From Siphonodentalium dalli (lineage: Eukaryota > Mollusca > Scaphopoda > Gadilida > Siphonodentaliidae): DNA of 64,000 nucleotides. Shown here in pieces: positions 11,755 through 22,152 of the stretch. Numbering within the stretch: position 1 is the stretch's first letter; each line of letters opens with the position of its first letter. The stretch covers positions 36,818,426-36,882,425 of the forward strand of contig CP136064.1 of NCBI GenBank assembly GCA_032622095.1. Reading direction: 5' to 3'. The translations under genes and the position numbers were made by a program. The notes below the pieces were generated by a model. The model ran no database searches. It had not been told where the DNA came from and worked only from the letters and a program-made list of their open reading frames with translations.

Positions 11755-13370
11755 CAGTACACTCAGAGTGTGGTATAAGGAAAACACTCAACACTAAGCC
11801 CAGTTTGAATCACCGGCATTCACAGTGATTTTTCTACGGTGTTCCACGGTGAACCCGAGTGGATCGGATTAAGTTGAATAAACAAACGTCCGGGTGACTT
11901 GTCGGTGACCACTGGGAATCACCGCGGATCACAGAGAATCGCTTCAAAACGCCGACATCTATATTGTATCACGTCACGCATAGCCGAAACCCTTTACTGT
12001 AGTTTATTCTAAAACATACACTCAGTGGGCCATGCATTGTATGCTGCTGTACATTATATTTATATTATGGTTGATATTTGCAGAAAATCCAGAATGATTA
12101 AATAGCGACATGTATAGGCAAAATAAATAAACAATTTGTTATTGTATGGATTTCTTCCGTCCCTCGATCACTTATTTCAAATTTTAAGCGCAAATCTCGT
12201 ATTATTTACACACATGCACACACACATATATGTATAATATAATGATTCAAGTCCATTAAAACAATCAAATCTGTTTTAATTTATTTTTAATAATGCTATC
12301 TTGTTTAGCAAAATGTTTAAAAGATCGAAATATGCGCGAAACGCAAATATGGATAACATTCCCTAGCTCTCTCATTTGTTCAGGCCCCTATATCAATGCA
12401 TGCATAAACTCTCCCGAGGGAAGTCTGGTTCAGCTAGCGTATATGTGTTTTTTTTATTTATTGGGGTTTTGGATTTAACCCTGGAGGATTTGAAAGGGGC
12501 GGAACTACTTCCCTAAAACCAATGCACTTTTGAATTTTAATGATTATCATGCTATGGGTGTATAATAACATGAAGTGGATGAAACGGGTGTATAGTGTAA
12601 ATATATATACCAGCTAAAAATGATAATACAAAATGTCGGTGACCACTAGGAATCACATGGAGAAAAAATATATGACTCTGTCCGTGTTATTTCAGACAAT
12701 GGTAGTATAATGGGTGTCAGTTAGCTCTTACATAACCTTTGAAAGTTCCGCCATGTCTGTAAGAGGTGTCAAAATTAATTGTCCCCATTGCAGCGCCGCA
12801 TAGGGTGCGAGTTTCAATCATAACCATATGAGCTACATTTACATGTAGTGTTCACTTTGCCATTCAGAATGCAGATTATATTGTTTCACAATTAAGCGGG
12901 TCTCGAGCTTCCGAATTATACCTGTACATAATTTGGAAGGAGGTATAAAATATAGGTTGACTTTAATTGATACCCATAATCTATGTACATGTACATGTAT
13001 CCCGGGAAAATTGGATGCAAATAAAGATCATTAAACCAAAATTGGAAAGGTAACACGAGTAACCTGGTGGGTGATATAACGGTGTTAGTTTTACTAAAGT
13101 TTGAAAATGATATTATTATTACAATGATATATTGATAAATACGCGATATATTCAGTTGCACCTGCTCTGAACAAAACATGTATTTGATAATGTCAGATAT
13201 ATTTACGAGCTGTACTCAGTTTTCGCATATAAGTTAAATAAACGCTCTTTATCTCTACCATGTAATGACTAGACTAACTGGGAATTATCTGTATGCCGAA
13301 GAATGTTCGGGACCCAAACGTTCTTTGATCACAATAATACAACCAGAAAGATGCCGTTCATGTATAACAA

Positions 13371-13582
13371 TGAAACCAAACAGGACTATACATTGTCTAT
13401 TTAAGATGGTTTATTATACATTAATACAAGATGTCACAGTAAAACAACATGTCAGCCAAATAGGTGCTTCTTGCTCGGGATTCAGTTCTGTTCTGTTCTT
13501 CTTGGTAGCTGGGAGTGACGTCACATCCTCGGGTGCACTCGTACCGGATAACCGGTACTCTTCGGGACATAAAACCACTACA
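13371..13582 (-). repeat. 3' LTR (minus strand)
   Basis: Same termini and same CRE (13516-13523) as the other LTR. AATAAACC serves as the polyadenylation signal. Identity to the 5' LTR is only about 80% overall by eye, with several small indels, but a 52-base block (13513-13564) is identical to 20624-20675. Confidence 0.72.
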
Positions 13583-13589
13583 TTCCCCC
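13583..13589 (-). other. candidate polypurine tract
   Basis: GGGGGAA on the minus strand directly abuts the TG of the 3' LTR, the normal plus-strand priming position. Confidence 0.6.
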
Positions 13590-14728
13590 AAGCTTTGAAA
13601 AGAAGGCCCTGTTGGAGGGGGTTGAAGAATTCGTCCATCCATCGTCATTACTCAGGCCAAGTTCCAACAAGACTTCTGTTACGTCATAGGCCTCCGTGGG
13701 CTCGGTTGCAGAGTCTTGTAGTCGACGCATTGGATCCTGAACATCGGATGACTGACGAACACTTGTAACTTGGTCGAGGAAGGCACCGTCATATGGATGG
13801 CTGGCAGAGTGGAATTTCTCAGCATCTCGTATCATCCAACTACCATTTTCTGTCATATCTGGTAATGTCTTCGCCATTGTATCGGTCAAATGATTGTCTG
13901 GCCAGCTTGTTTACACCGCCCAATGTCTTGGCTCCATTGGGTGACCAGTTAAGTTTTTGATCCGGAACGCCTGTTGTAGTTAGCGTAAGTTCCTTCTGTA
14001 GAGGCATATACATTGTAGAGGTGGTCTGCACTATGTATAATCTGGCCATGGTGAATAGCTGCTGACATTCACTTCTTGGTCCACTCGACCGATAACCATT
14101 GACTGGGTTCTGCGTGTTATGCTTCGTGGAATATGTACATCAATGCAGAGTGAAAGAGAAACCGGGGCCCGGCATTCTCAGTACAACATACAAATGGTTC
14201 AATGTCGGTGTAGTATATCAGCTGGCCCGATATCCATTACCGACAACGCAACCCCAATGTTGGATTCACTCATTGATGCATTAACTGTGAACATCATTTA
14301 AACGTTGCGAACAAGCATATGAGTATGTTCAGTGAGTCATGGAGGTACATTTCCATACTGGAACCCGCACCATTCTGGCGACAAGTAATGGTCTTAATAG
14401 TTTGCCATGGGGTCTGATGATACTCTGACCATGGCTGTGGATCTCTTCATTGTAGTTACTACTAACGATCCACGTCTGATTCGGACTCATTTGCCACCAG
14501 GATCCCAAGGCCATTGATCTGGAGAGCCTGTTTTATTTCGGAGCCAGGTGTGATCCATTGGATTCTGGCTTGGGTTGTCCCTGTATGTTTGGTCTGTTCT
14601 TATTACATGTATGTAACCTGTACTTAGTTTGGATATACAGGTAGACCCACCTGCTGGACTGCTCACAAATTGGGGCGATTCTATACCAAAATCTCCATTG
14701 CTGTCAGGCCTCGAATGGACATATTTCT
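13590..14728 (-). pseudogene. frame-disrupted stretch downstream of the large ORF
   Basis: Below the stop at 14729, open stretches with codon-like composition continue on the same strand but in changing frames: 14735-14487, 14514-14329, 14049-13840 and 13889-13578. The last reads acidic and Leu-rich up to the polypurine tract. This could be a decayed C-terminal extension or a decayed second gene. No domain is recognised, and part may simply be non-coding 3' sequence. Confidence 0.35.
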
Positions 14729-17700
14729 TCACCACATCGCTGTCTTGGTGCTCATCATGTGGTGAAGGGTGATTCTGGTACGGCTTACGCGTTGACCATT
14801 TGATATTGGCAGTGCACAGCGACTTTCTTCCGGACTGTCATTACATAACTTATGGTTCGGCTGGTCATGATCATATAGTATTGGTGACAACACATCATTT
14901 GTGGTTACGAGAGGCTCCATATACTGCTCAGGTGATTCATTGTCGAAGAGCGTCGCCTTGTTCATATGTCCCACATTTTCATCAGAAGAGTCAAAGGAAA
15001 CCGGTCTTAGAACTGTTAATACAGCATCTGAGACACTAGCGGGCGACTCCAGAACTGTTTGAACAGCGTCTGAGATGTTAGTGGATGCCGAATCATCATC
15101 ATAGGAGCCTGATGTGATTGAATACAGGGTCGAGTCAAAGCCAATTTTCTCGAATTCAATGAAGGATGTGTCGCCATCGGATGTCAAAGAATCAAACTGG
15201 GTGAGAAGAGGGATCTGGGCGTCTCTCAGATCGCCTCTGTCTCCACCTGACCATCCTTGCTGCTGAAGCAGAACTGCATCCTCTTCATAATCTATTGAAT
15301 TCAGCTCCAGAGAAACGCTATCGTCCCATTCTAGATTGATATCATAGATCGGCGACTCTTCATCTTGTATGTAGCTTGTGTTGGCATCGTGGTTAATATA
15401 TGTCTCATCCGGCAATAGTGGTTTATGCTGAACTGCATTTCCTGAATAGAATGCATACTCATCTGGTGTCAGAAGTTGCATGTCTTCTATTTCAGACTGT
15501 ACATTCAGCAGTTTGTCGGACAAGGTTGTCAGTTCCTGCACCAGTGTCCCTGGTTGTTCATCGTTGGAAAATTGCCCAGACGCAGAATCATTTACCTCCA
15601 ATACTAAAGCGGGTGTCGGCCTAATAGGAAGACTAGTGGTTGTTGGAGCTTCAGTCTTCAACTCAGAGCTGGGATACATCAGAGTTGGATCGAGAGACTC
15701 AGATCTGGATGTCAATGTTTCTGGCAATGGCGATATTGGGACATCATAATCTCGGAAATCGAGACGGGGAGGATCCCTGTGCATTGAAGAAGACCCGGGA
15801 AACCATTCTTCTGAGGGTGGATCACTCTGCGCCCAAGAAGTTTGTCGAGAATCTTTGCCGACCTGGAGCTTTGTGACTATATTATTGTCAGCTACTTCTT
15901 CCCCAACTAATTCAATTGGGCTGCCCTCTACTCTCTTATTTCCATGTGCCGACTTGATGGCTATTGTCGACGGCTGATTGTCCAGGACTGCCGTTTTGGA
16001 TGCCATCTTTTCTGATAATCCGCCTTGTAGCAACTTTTTGACAAGTAAGTCAGATTGTTTGGAGGTTGGCTGGTTGTGGGCCACTTGCCCTTCCATAGTG
16101 TCTTCTGATGTGTTGACCGTCTGATTAGAATGGCAATATGCAGGAACACTGTCGGTCTCTATGGAACTCGTCCATAATGGTTGGTCATGTGCGGCCATTC
16201 TGGATGCCATCTTCGTTTTCTCATCTCTGGCTCGCACCATGTGAACATCCAGGATATTCGCAGGGATAATCACATCTGCTTCTTCATCAGAATGTAACTC
16301 TTCGTCGCTTACCATTTTAGCAAAAGACGATGATACTTTGACCTCAAGATCTCGGGAATCGAGACGGGGAGGATCACTCTGCATCACAGACTTGGGAGAC
16401 ATTTCTTCTGAGGGCGATACTGGAACATCATAATCTCGGAAATCGAGACGGGGATGATTTCTCTGTATCGAAGACTTGGGAGACCTTTCTTCTGAGGGCG
16501 ATACTGGAACCTCAATGTCTCGGGAATCAAGACGGGGAAGATCTCTCTGCGCCGAAGAAGTTCGTGAGTCGTTATTGTTGTCCGCCATCTCTTCCCTATC
16601 TAAATCAATTGTACTGCCCCTGGCCCTTTTCCTCATGGTAGAATCATCATCTTCCCCTTTAGTATAATTCCTGTATATTTTCTGGAACTTCTCTTGGACT
16701 AGACGGACCACGGAATGGGTCTGTCGCCATTCTTCTTGTGCCTTATCTCCACCTTGACGCAATCGCCATAGCTTGGGCTTAGCTCCAAAGAAATTCATCG
16801 GCTTATCATTATTACGCAGATTTTTTAAGAAGTACATCATCTCAATATTAGCTAGGTAATAATGTATCAGATTTTTTCTCATCTGCGATTCTAGTTCTTT
16901 TAGAAAGCAAACTACCTTGTATAGGACTGGATTGGCGATATTTTGGGCATGTTTATACTCATCCACAAAGTCCCGCACCTCCTTCCGAAGACAGTCTAAC
17001 TCTTGCGCCTCTTCTTGAAAACCCGTGCTCTGATCTCCAAACTGGATGTCCAATATCTCTTGGGCCATTTCATGTCTCCATTCTTTATTCTTTCGCTCAC
17101 GTCTTGGTCTGTTTTTCGATTCTCTCTTGCCAATGGGTTTCAATGAGGGTGATTCGATGGGCTTATCACAATAACACAATAACTTGTAGTAGACAAACCG
17201 TATTTTGGAATTTATGTCCCTCCACTCTTGTTGTTTCTTATTCCTTAATTGAAGATTTTGCCTGACTTTGTTCCTTTTGTTCTTGGCTAAGTCCTGGTAA
17301 CCCATCCGTTGGTCAAATTTGTTTCTAACCTCCCAGAAAATGGTATCAATCTCATTGGCGGCTTCGCAAATTCCCGTGAAAGCTTTTGACCTCTCGCGCC
17401 GTAGTTTTAGCATGGTGGATTCTACGTTAATTCCACACAAGCCCCTATCAACATAGTCTTGAATTAACGTCAGCGCTTCGATTGCAAGACTGTCTGAATC
17501 TTGTACCTCTTCTATAAAACGCTTATTCTCATCTCCATACACAGTTGTTATTGGTATCTTCACGGTTTTGTCGTCTCCCTGTAGCGTCTTTTTGCCATGA
17601 GGCTGTTCAAGTCCAGGTGACACTGGCATGTGCACAGCATTGGTCTTGGGCTGTTGACGACACCCAGCCGAATACTCCGGACTATACCGGGGGTTGATGG

Positions 17701-17869
17701 GATATGGCACACCTGGTGAACAATAACCTGGGGGTCGAGCTGGCCATGAGCTAGACTCGGCTGATGAGCTACATAAGCTAGACGATGAGCTCCATGAATA
17801 TGGATGTGGGTTAACGCCATACATGGGAGTTTGGCCTGGTAGGTTGTGACCTTGATTAGCCCTGGACAT
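14729..17869 (-). CDS. uncharacterised 1,046-residue intronless protein inside the LTR element
   Basis: The first ATG is at 17869 with A at -3; the frame stays open 16 codons further upstream to a stop. A splice-acceptor-like TTTATTTAG ends 17 bases before the ATG, so an upstream leader exon is possible. Residues 1-75 are rich in Ser, Pro, Tyr and Gly. Residues 110-405 look helical, Lys/Arg/Glu-rich with spaced tryptophans, and hold basic clusters near 248-262. RKRARG at 413-418 could be a nuclear signal. The motif PRLDxRDxxV then S-P recurs at 445, 473, 501 and 701. Segment 418-516 seems to recur, diverged, at 649-718 (shared EE-x-ADNN and DSR). Residues 720-1046 are acidic and Ser/Thr-rich, like an activation or disordered region. 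No known domain, zinc knuckle or enzymatic motif is visible. Function unknown. Confidence 0.75.
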   Translation of the reverse strand: MSRANQGHNLPGQTPMYGVNPHPYSWSSSSSLCSSSAESSSWPARPPGYCSPGVPYPINPRYSPEYSAGCRQQPKTNAVHMPVSPGLEQPHGKKTLQGDDKTVKIPITTVYGDENKRFIEEVQDSDSLAIEALTLIQDYVDRGLCGINVESTMLKLRRERSKAFTGICEAANEIDTIFWEVRNKFDQRMGYQDLAKNKRNKVRQNLQLRNKKQQEWRDINSKIRFVYYKLLCYCDKPIESPSLKPIGKRESKNRPRRERKNKEWRHEMAQEILDIQFGDQSTGFQEEAQELDCLRKEVRDFVDEYKHAQNIANPVLYKVVCFLKELESQMRKNLIHYYLANIEMMYFLKNLRNNDKPMNFFGAKPKLWRLRQGGDKAQEEWRQTHSVVRLVQEKFQKIYRNYTKGEDDDSTMRKRARGSTIDLDREEMADNNNDSRTSSAQRDLPRLDSRDIEVPVSPSEERSPKSSIQRNHPRLDFRDYDVPVSPSEEMSPKSVMQSDPPRLDSRDLEVKVSSSFAKMVSDEELHSDEEADVIIPANILDVHMVRARDEKTKMASRMAAHDQPLWTSSIETDSVPAYCHSNQTVNTSEDTMEGQVAHNQPTSKQSDLLVKKLLQGGLSEKMASKTAVLDNQPSTIAIKSAHGNKRVEGSPIELVGEEVADNNIVTKLQVGKDSRQTSWAQSDPPSEEWFPGSSSMHRDPPRLDFRDYDVPISPLPETLTSRSESLDPTLMYPSSELKTEAPTTTSLPIRPTPALVLEVNDSASGQFSNDEQPGTLVQELTTLSDKLLNVQSEIEDMQLLTPDEYAFYSGNAVQHKPLLPDETYINHDANTSYIQDEESPIYDINLEWDDSVSLELNSIDYEEDAVLLQQQGWSGGDRGDLRDAQIPLLTQFDSLTSDGDTSFIEFEKIGFDSTLYSITSGSYDDDSASTNISDAVQTVLESPASVSDAVLTVLRPVSFDSSDENVGHMNKATLFDNESPEQYMEPLVTTNDVLSPILYDHDQPNHKLCNDSPEESRCALPISNGQRVSRTRITLHHMMSTKTAMW

Positions 17870-18439
17870 CTTAATTGAACCCGCACCTAAATAAATCAGG
17901 CGTAACAGGCTTATCAATTATTTATTCCACTCTGACCATTCAAGCGTCACGGTATGTAAATACCCAATTCCAAGCGTTTCAGAGTATGATTGGCAAATCA
18001 ATTGATTAGTGCACTAGCAATAGTGCAATACTACAAGTGATTTGCCCTCTAAACTTCTGAAAACTTTGTAGGTACTTTTATATAATTTATATAATTTACA
18101 TCAATTTAAATCAATACACAAAGGAAAAAAAACAATTGAATATTCCAACAAGCAATCTGAGTAGCTATCTTATAAATAAATAATATATAATGCAATTTCA
18201 ACAGGAATGATTGAACACAAACCGAGGTTCCAAAAAATCACTCCCAGCAAATCTGCATCAAGAAAATACACAACAGGGCTCAGAAAACTTAAGCAATATT
18301 CCTAAGAGAACAAAAAATAATGGAAATAAATATACCTATTCTGATACACTAAACATGGAAATTATCACACAGAGCATACATAACTTATACTATTTAATAG
18401 AAAGCAATTAATTTAATACTGTGTAAATGTGTATCAGAA

Positions 18440-19190
18440 ATTCACAAAAAATTAATACATCTCATCAGTGTCTCCAAAGTAAATTTAACTTGTACAGAGA
18501 ACCTGATCACAGTGACAAAAATATATGAAACAAAAACCAATTACATTTAGGTTAATCAGCTCTGAAAGTAAACATAACTTATATTGGCAAGCTGATTGCA
18601 AAACTACTGGTAGATAAATTGAATCGATGTGTATCAATTTAACTACAAGATATAGGCTGGCTTAATCCAGACCGTTTCTTATGATAAGAGTAATCTCCCT
18701 GGAAGAACGGCAGGATTATGTAAGAAATTCAGGTATTGAACTGTTATGCCCGCATCAATTTCTAAACTTGAAGTTGATCATTGAATGAACAAGAAATATA
18801 GATTCTGTTAACACAATGAAATATTTATTCAGCCAGAGAGTTATGGAATATATAACATAAGAGAAGTTGTAAGCATGGGAATTATGAACCAATTCAGAAA
18901 TATATGGAAAATGCCTACTCAGAATACTACAAAAATATAATTTTATCTCATAGGCTACACACAAATAATTAATTCATCAAAAATAACCACATACAAAATA
19001 TTAATGAAAAAATATGCATATATCATAGTGTGTATATAATTTATTGAAAAATAAATTAGGGTCTCATAACACCAAACTTATGCCGAGAAACTGATCACAT
19101 TGACATTAGAAATATAATAAATCAGTGTCTCACAAGTACATATACTCATACAGAGACACTAATCACAATGACATGAAAATATATAAATAA
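18440..19190. repeat. three copies of a ~65-bp motif in the leader
   Basis: Near 18465, 19060 and 19122 the order 'tcagtgtctc/ggtctcat', 'aagta', 'acagaga(a/c)', 'ctgatcacagtgaca' or 'taatcacaatgaca', 'aaatata' recurs. Spacing is irregular, so this is not a simple tandem array. Confidence 0.5.
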
Positions 19191-19221
19191 ATGCAAAACT
19201 ACAATAAATTATTACCCAAAT

Positions 19222-19686
19222 TTGAATTAAACGAGAAAACTCGCCTTAATTTATCAAGAGATCTGACTCAAATGTCAAAATAAGTGGAACTCATAGTTTT
19301 TATCCAAATTCTAATTAAACGAGACAACTCGCGTTAGTTCAGGTGGTTAGTTAATCAAAATCTCTGATTCAAATGTCACATGGAGTGAAACTCATGTGGA
19401 GCTGTGTCTTATCCTTGTGGACCGTCCAATACAAACTCTAATATTTGACATCAGATATAACAAGTTTCATGCTGATTTTACAAGAATTTCCTATCAGTTG
19501 AATACTGGTTGAGCTGGATTAATTAATATGTTTATACTGGAAACTGTTATATATGAGCTGTTGAAGTTGATCAAATTACTGTCACATTTTAACTCTGGAT
19601 ATGTTGATATCTGCATAAGGATGAACATGTAATTTTCAGGCTGCTTGGTTATCCATATTCAAATTAAACGAGTGGCTCGCGTTAAT
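19222..19686. repeat. three copies of an AAACGAG...CTCGCGTT stem motif
   Basis: Imperfect palindromes ATTAAACGAG-N3to4-CTCGCGTTAAT lie at 19225-19251, 19313-19336 and 19662-19686. Each is preceded by TTA-CCAAATTC-like sequence. Surrounding words ('CAAATGTCA...GGAACTCAT', 'AATTTC...CAGTTGAAT...GGTTGAGCTG') also recur. Conserved stems in a leader could be RNA structures, for example for packaging, but that is inference. Confidence 0.6.
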
Positions 19687-20461
19687 CTATTAAAAGTCAA
19701 GAGCATGAAAATCATGTTGAGTCAACATTGAGAAATGTTGATGTCCAATTTAAACTCAGATATCTGACATCAAGTTGAACAAGAAATTTCAGGCTGCTTT
19801 CAAAGTTTGTCAAGAATTTTATTTCAGTTGAATCGTGGTTGAGCTGATATCATGAAAATTGTCCAATTTGTTGGGAACTGCCAAATTTATATTTTTAACA
19901 CTGGTATTTCACTGGTATGGCATCTAAATTGGTTTGATGGGTGGAACAGAACTATTTAGTTGGTTGTGACTTGTATTCATGTCGATTATTGATGAGTTGT
20001 GGCATGTTCAAATCAGTTGGCAGATTGAACTACATTGTGATTGACATTTTGTGTGAAAAATAGGAAAGTTTATCTGACCGTAATTCTGGAGTCACTGGGC
20101 AGCGAAGTTGTTCAAACACCTTCCTCTCTCCCCTGTCTTCAAAAACTGGCCAGCTAGCTGTGGTGAAGAATTGCTGTCCGGAAACTGTCTTACTTTATGC
20201 TATTTTTAGCACAAAGCGGCCCATTGGAATTTTGTGCAGAAACGGCACAGCAAAAGTCAATTTTACACTTTGAAACATGTTGTCAGCAGAATTCATCAAT
20301 CGTATTATTAAATATATATATTCAGCAACATTATCATGGTTCAAACACGACCGAACTCTGAAAGTATAGTCTTCAGGAACGGAAAATTACATCAAATTGA
20401 CAAGTCATTTTCACAAAGTTTTCGGCCTCAAAATACACATTTTCGTCTCCCCGCGTGGTTC

Positions 20462-20479
20462 GATACTACAACGTCGCCA
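20462..20479 (-). other. candidate primer-binding site
   Basis: On the minus strand TGGCGACGTTGTAGTATC begins one base after the LTR end. TGG pairs with the CCA end of a tRNA, and the following CGAACCA resembles the complement of a T-arm. I could not assign the tRNA. Confidence 0.55.
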
Positions 20480-20480
20480 A

Positions 20481-20693
20481 TGAAACCGAACAGGACTATA
20501 CATTCAGGTTTACATAGTTTATTCTATACATTAAGATGTCACAATAAGGTAATTCAACATGTCAGCCAAAAGACGTCCGTTCTTGTTCGTGGTCAGTTCT
20601 GTTCTGTTCTTCTCGATAGCTGTGAGTGACGTCACATCCTCGGGTGCACTCGTACCGGATAACCGGTACTCTTCGACACCTAAAACCGCTACA
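20481..20693 (-). repeat. 5' LTR (minus strand)
   Basis: On the minus strand it starts TGTAGCGGTTTTAGG and ends GTTCGGTTTCA. It contains a perfect CRE octamer TGACGTCA (20627-20634), the palindrome TACCGGTTATCCGGTA, and GAATAAAC as a likely polyadenylation signal about 45 bases before the end. No TATA box is obvious. Confidence 0.72.
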
Positions 20694-21534
20694 ACAATGT
20701 TTAGCGTACTTATCGGCATATGCTGATCCATGATCCGCGATGTATCAAAATCGATCATAATTTTGACTTTCAAACCAACAAGTGCCTTTAAAATGAGCAA
20801 GAAGTAGAAACTGAAAACATTATGATTGTTTTTTTTTCTCAAGTCAACATGTCAAAAAGTTTAAAAGATAAAAATGTGCGCGAAGCACACAAACAGACTA
20901 CAGTATAATAAAGTCTTCCGTATACAGCTAATTTTAATTGTACATTACTATGTTGTCTTTTTCAATTTTTTTTAAATGAAAACAAATAAAAAGTAGATGG
21001 TGGAAAATGCAATGCTATTTGGTTGCGAATACATGTATAAGCGTTTCGCAGTGATTGTCGCCAATCCACCGTATTTCACGGTGATTCGAGGTGATATGTA
21101 GGGAGGTGGGAATAAACTGCCGTCACCTTGTTGATTAGACAATAGCGCCTTGCTAATCCTCTCCACTAAGGCCCACGCTGTGGAGTGGGCCACCGTGAAT
21201 CACTCTCCCAAAAATATCCCCACCGTGTTGAGTGTTTCCTTATACCACACTCTGAGTGTACTGTATATGTTCTAAGATGATAGTCAAAATGATGGCAAAT
21301 TTATAGAAAATTATATAGTTCGGCCTTATTCGCTTACATGTCGTGACTGATGCGTGGAGTTGGCTAATCTGCATATGGGATATTAAAGATGCATAATCCG
21401 AATTAACGCTCGCAAATTACTATTTCCTTGGCTTCGGGGGTAAAAAAATATTTGATTCGAATCGAGGAACCACCCATCAAAGCTCAGAGTGATCAGATAT
21501 CGATGTTTGAAATCTATTATTTTTCACCACCGAT

Positions 21535-22152
21535 CAGGGTCTGCGCTGGACCGAAATTTACTTTTGCAAAATAATTTGCCAAATGAAAATATTTTTTGCC
21601 AAATTGTTTTAGCATTTGCCAAATGCTATCCCCGATAGTATCATTTTCTACAACTCAAGTCTTATGTTTCGACACTCGCGGTTTGAACAACTTTTGATAT
21701 CGATAGAAAAGCAGTAAGTTAATAATTTATTATACTCGCATCTCTGATGTGGTTTATCATACAACAATAAGCCAATCACCGAACAATAAAATGGTAGAAG
21801 GGTTGCTTCATCGGAAGGGCACATCACAGGAGGATTACTTATGTAAACACCACCATCACCACCACCACACTAAATACTAGTAATCACTCCAACAACCAGT
21901 ACTAATGCTATGATATTAACTGCATCTTAATTGAGGTGTTAACTTTTCCTAAACCTTACAAAACACCACTAATATAATTAAGTTGTAAGAGTTTCCTGAA
22001 ATGAATGGTATTGATTGACCAATATTAATTGTTCAACTTTCTTGAGGAATTAAAAAGTGACTTGCCAAAACTTTTGCCAAATGAAAATAATTTTTGCCAA
22101 ATGGAATTATTTTTGCCATTAGCAAATTTGGCAAGTGGCAGCGCGAACCCTG
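21535..22152. mobile_element. 618-bp hAT-type MITE
   Basis: The ends are CAGGGTCTGCGCTGG and, on the minus strand, CAGGGTTCGCGCTGCCAC. Both are flanked by the exact octamer CCACCGAT (21527-21534 and 22153-22160). CAG...CTG ends and an 8-bp target duplication fit the hAT superfamily. Inside, TTTGCCAAATGAAAAT-type words repeat near both ends. No transposase. Confidence 0.88.

Larger units (their letters stand above)
17870..20461 (-). other. 2.6-kb AT-rich leader of the LTR element with internal repeats
   Basis: No coding frame. It lies between the primer site and the large ORF and contains two sets of repeats listed separately. If the element is transcribed from its 5' LTR, this would be leader or a leader intron. 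Confidence 0.55.
13371..20693 (-). mobile_element. 7.3-kb LTR element with no pol, carrying one large novel ORF
   Basis: Two direct repeats of 212 and 213 bases begin TGAAACC and end CTACA on the plus strand. The tetramer ACAA lies immediately outside both (13367-13370 and 20694-20697), a target-site duplication. Read on the minus strand, the 5' LTR is followed one base later by TGGCGACGTTGTAGTATC, and the 3' LTR is preceded by GGGGGAA. Those are the expected positions of a primer-binding site and a polypurine tract. The interior holds a ~2.6-kb T-rich leader, one intact 1,046-codon ORF and about 1.1 kb of decayed sequence. I find no protease, reverse transcriptase, RNase H, integrase or CCHC zinc knuckle. 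It would need enzymes from another element. It may be a gag-like carrier, a captured host gene, or a domesticated locus. Confidence 0.72.
11755..21263. mobile_element. TA-flanked TIR element (about 2.2 kb), split by the LTR element
   Basis: The left end CAGTACACTCAGAGTGTGGT and the minus-strand right end (from 21263) are the same over about 40 bases, to CACTCAACAC, with one base inserted or deleted. Both ends abut TA (11753-11754 and 21264-21265), as in Tc1/mariner-type insertions. Subterminal repeats such as CACCGTGAATCAC and 'GTCGGTGACCACT' (11905, 12631) occur inside. Removing the LTR element and one ACAA leaves about 2.2 kb with no visible transposase, so it is probably non-autonomous. 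Two independent MITE ends flanking unrelated DNA is the alternative. Confidence 0.6.

Noticed and set aside
13414-13638. Minus-strand frame sharing the peptide EEYRLSGTSAPEDVTSL with 20531-20842
   Set aside because: The shared peptide comes from the LTR block conserved at the DNA level; the two LTRs have indels that break frame elsewhere, and both positions fit LTR structure with polyadenylation signals.
13265-13768. 167-codon plus-strand frame
   Set aside because: It crosses the 3' LTR boundary of a minus-strand element and shows no domain; treated as a shadow.
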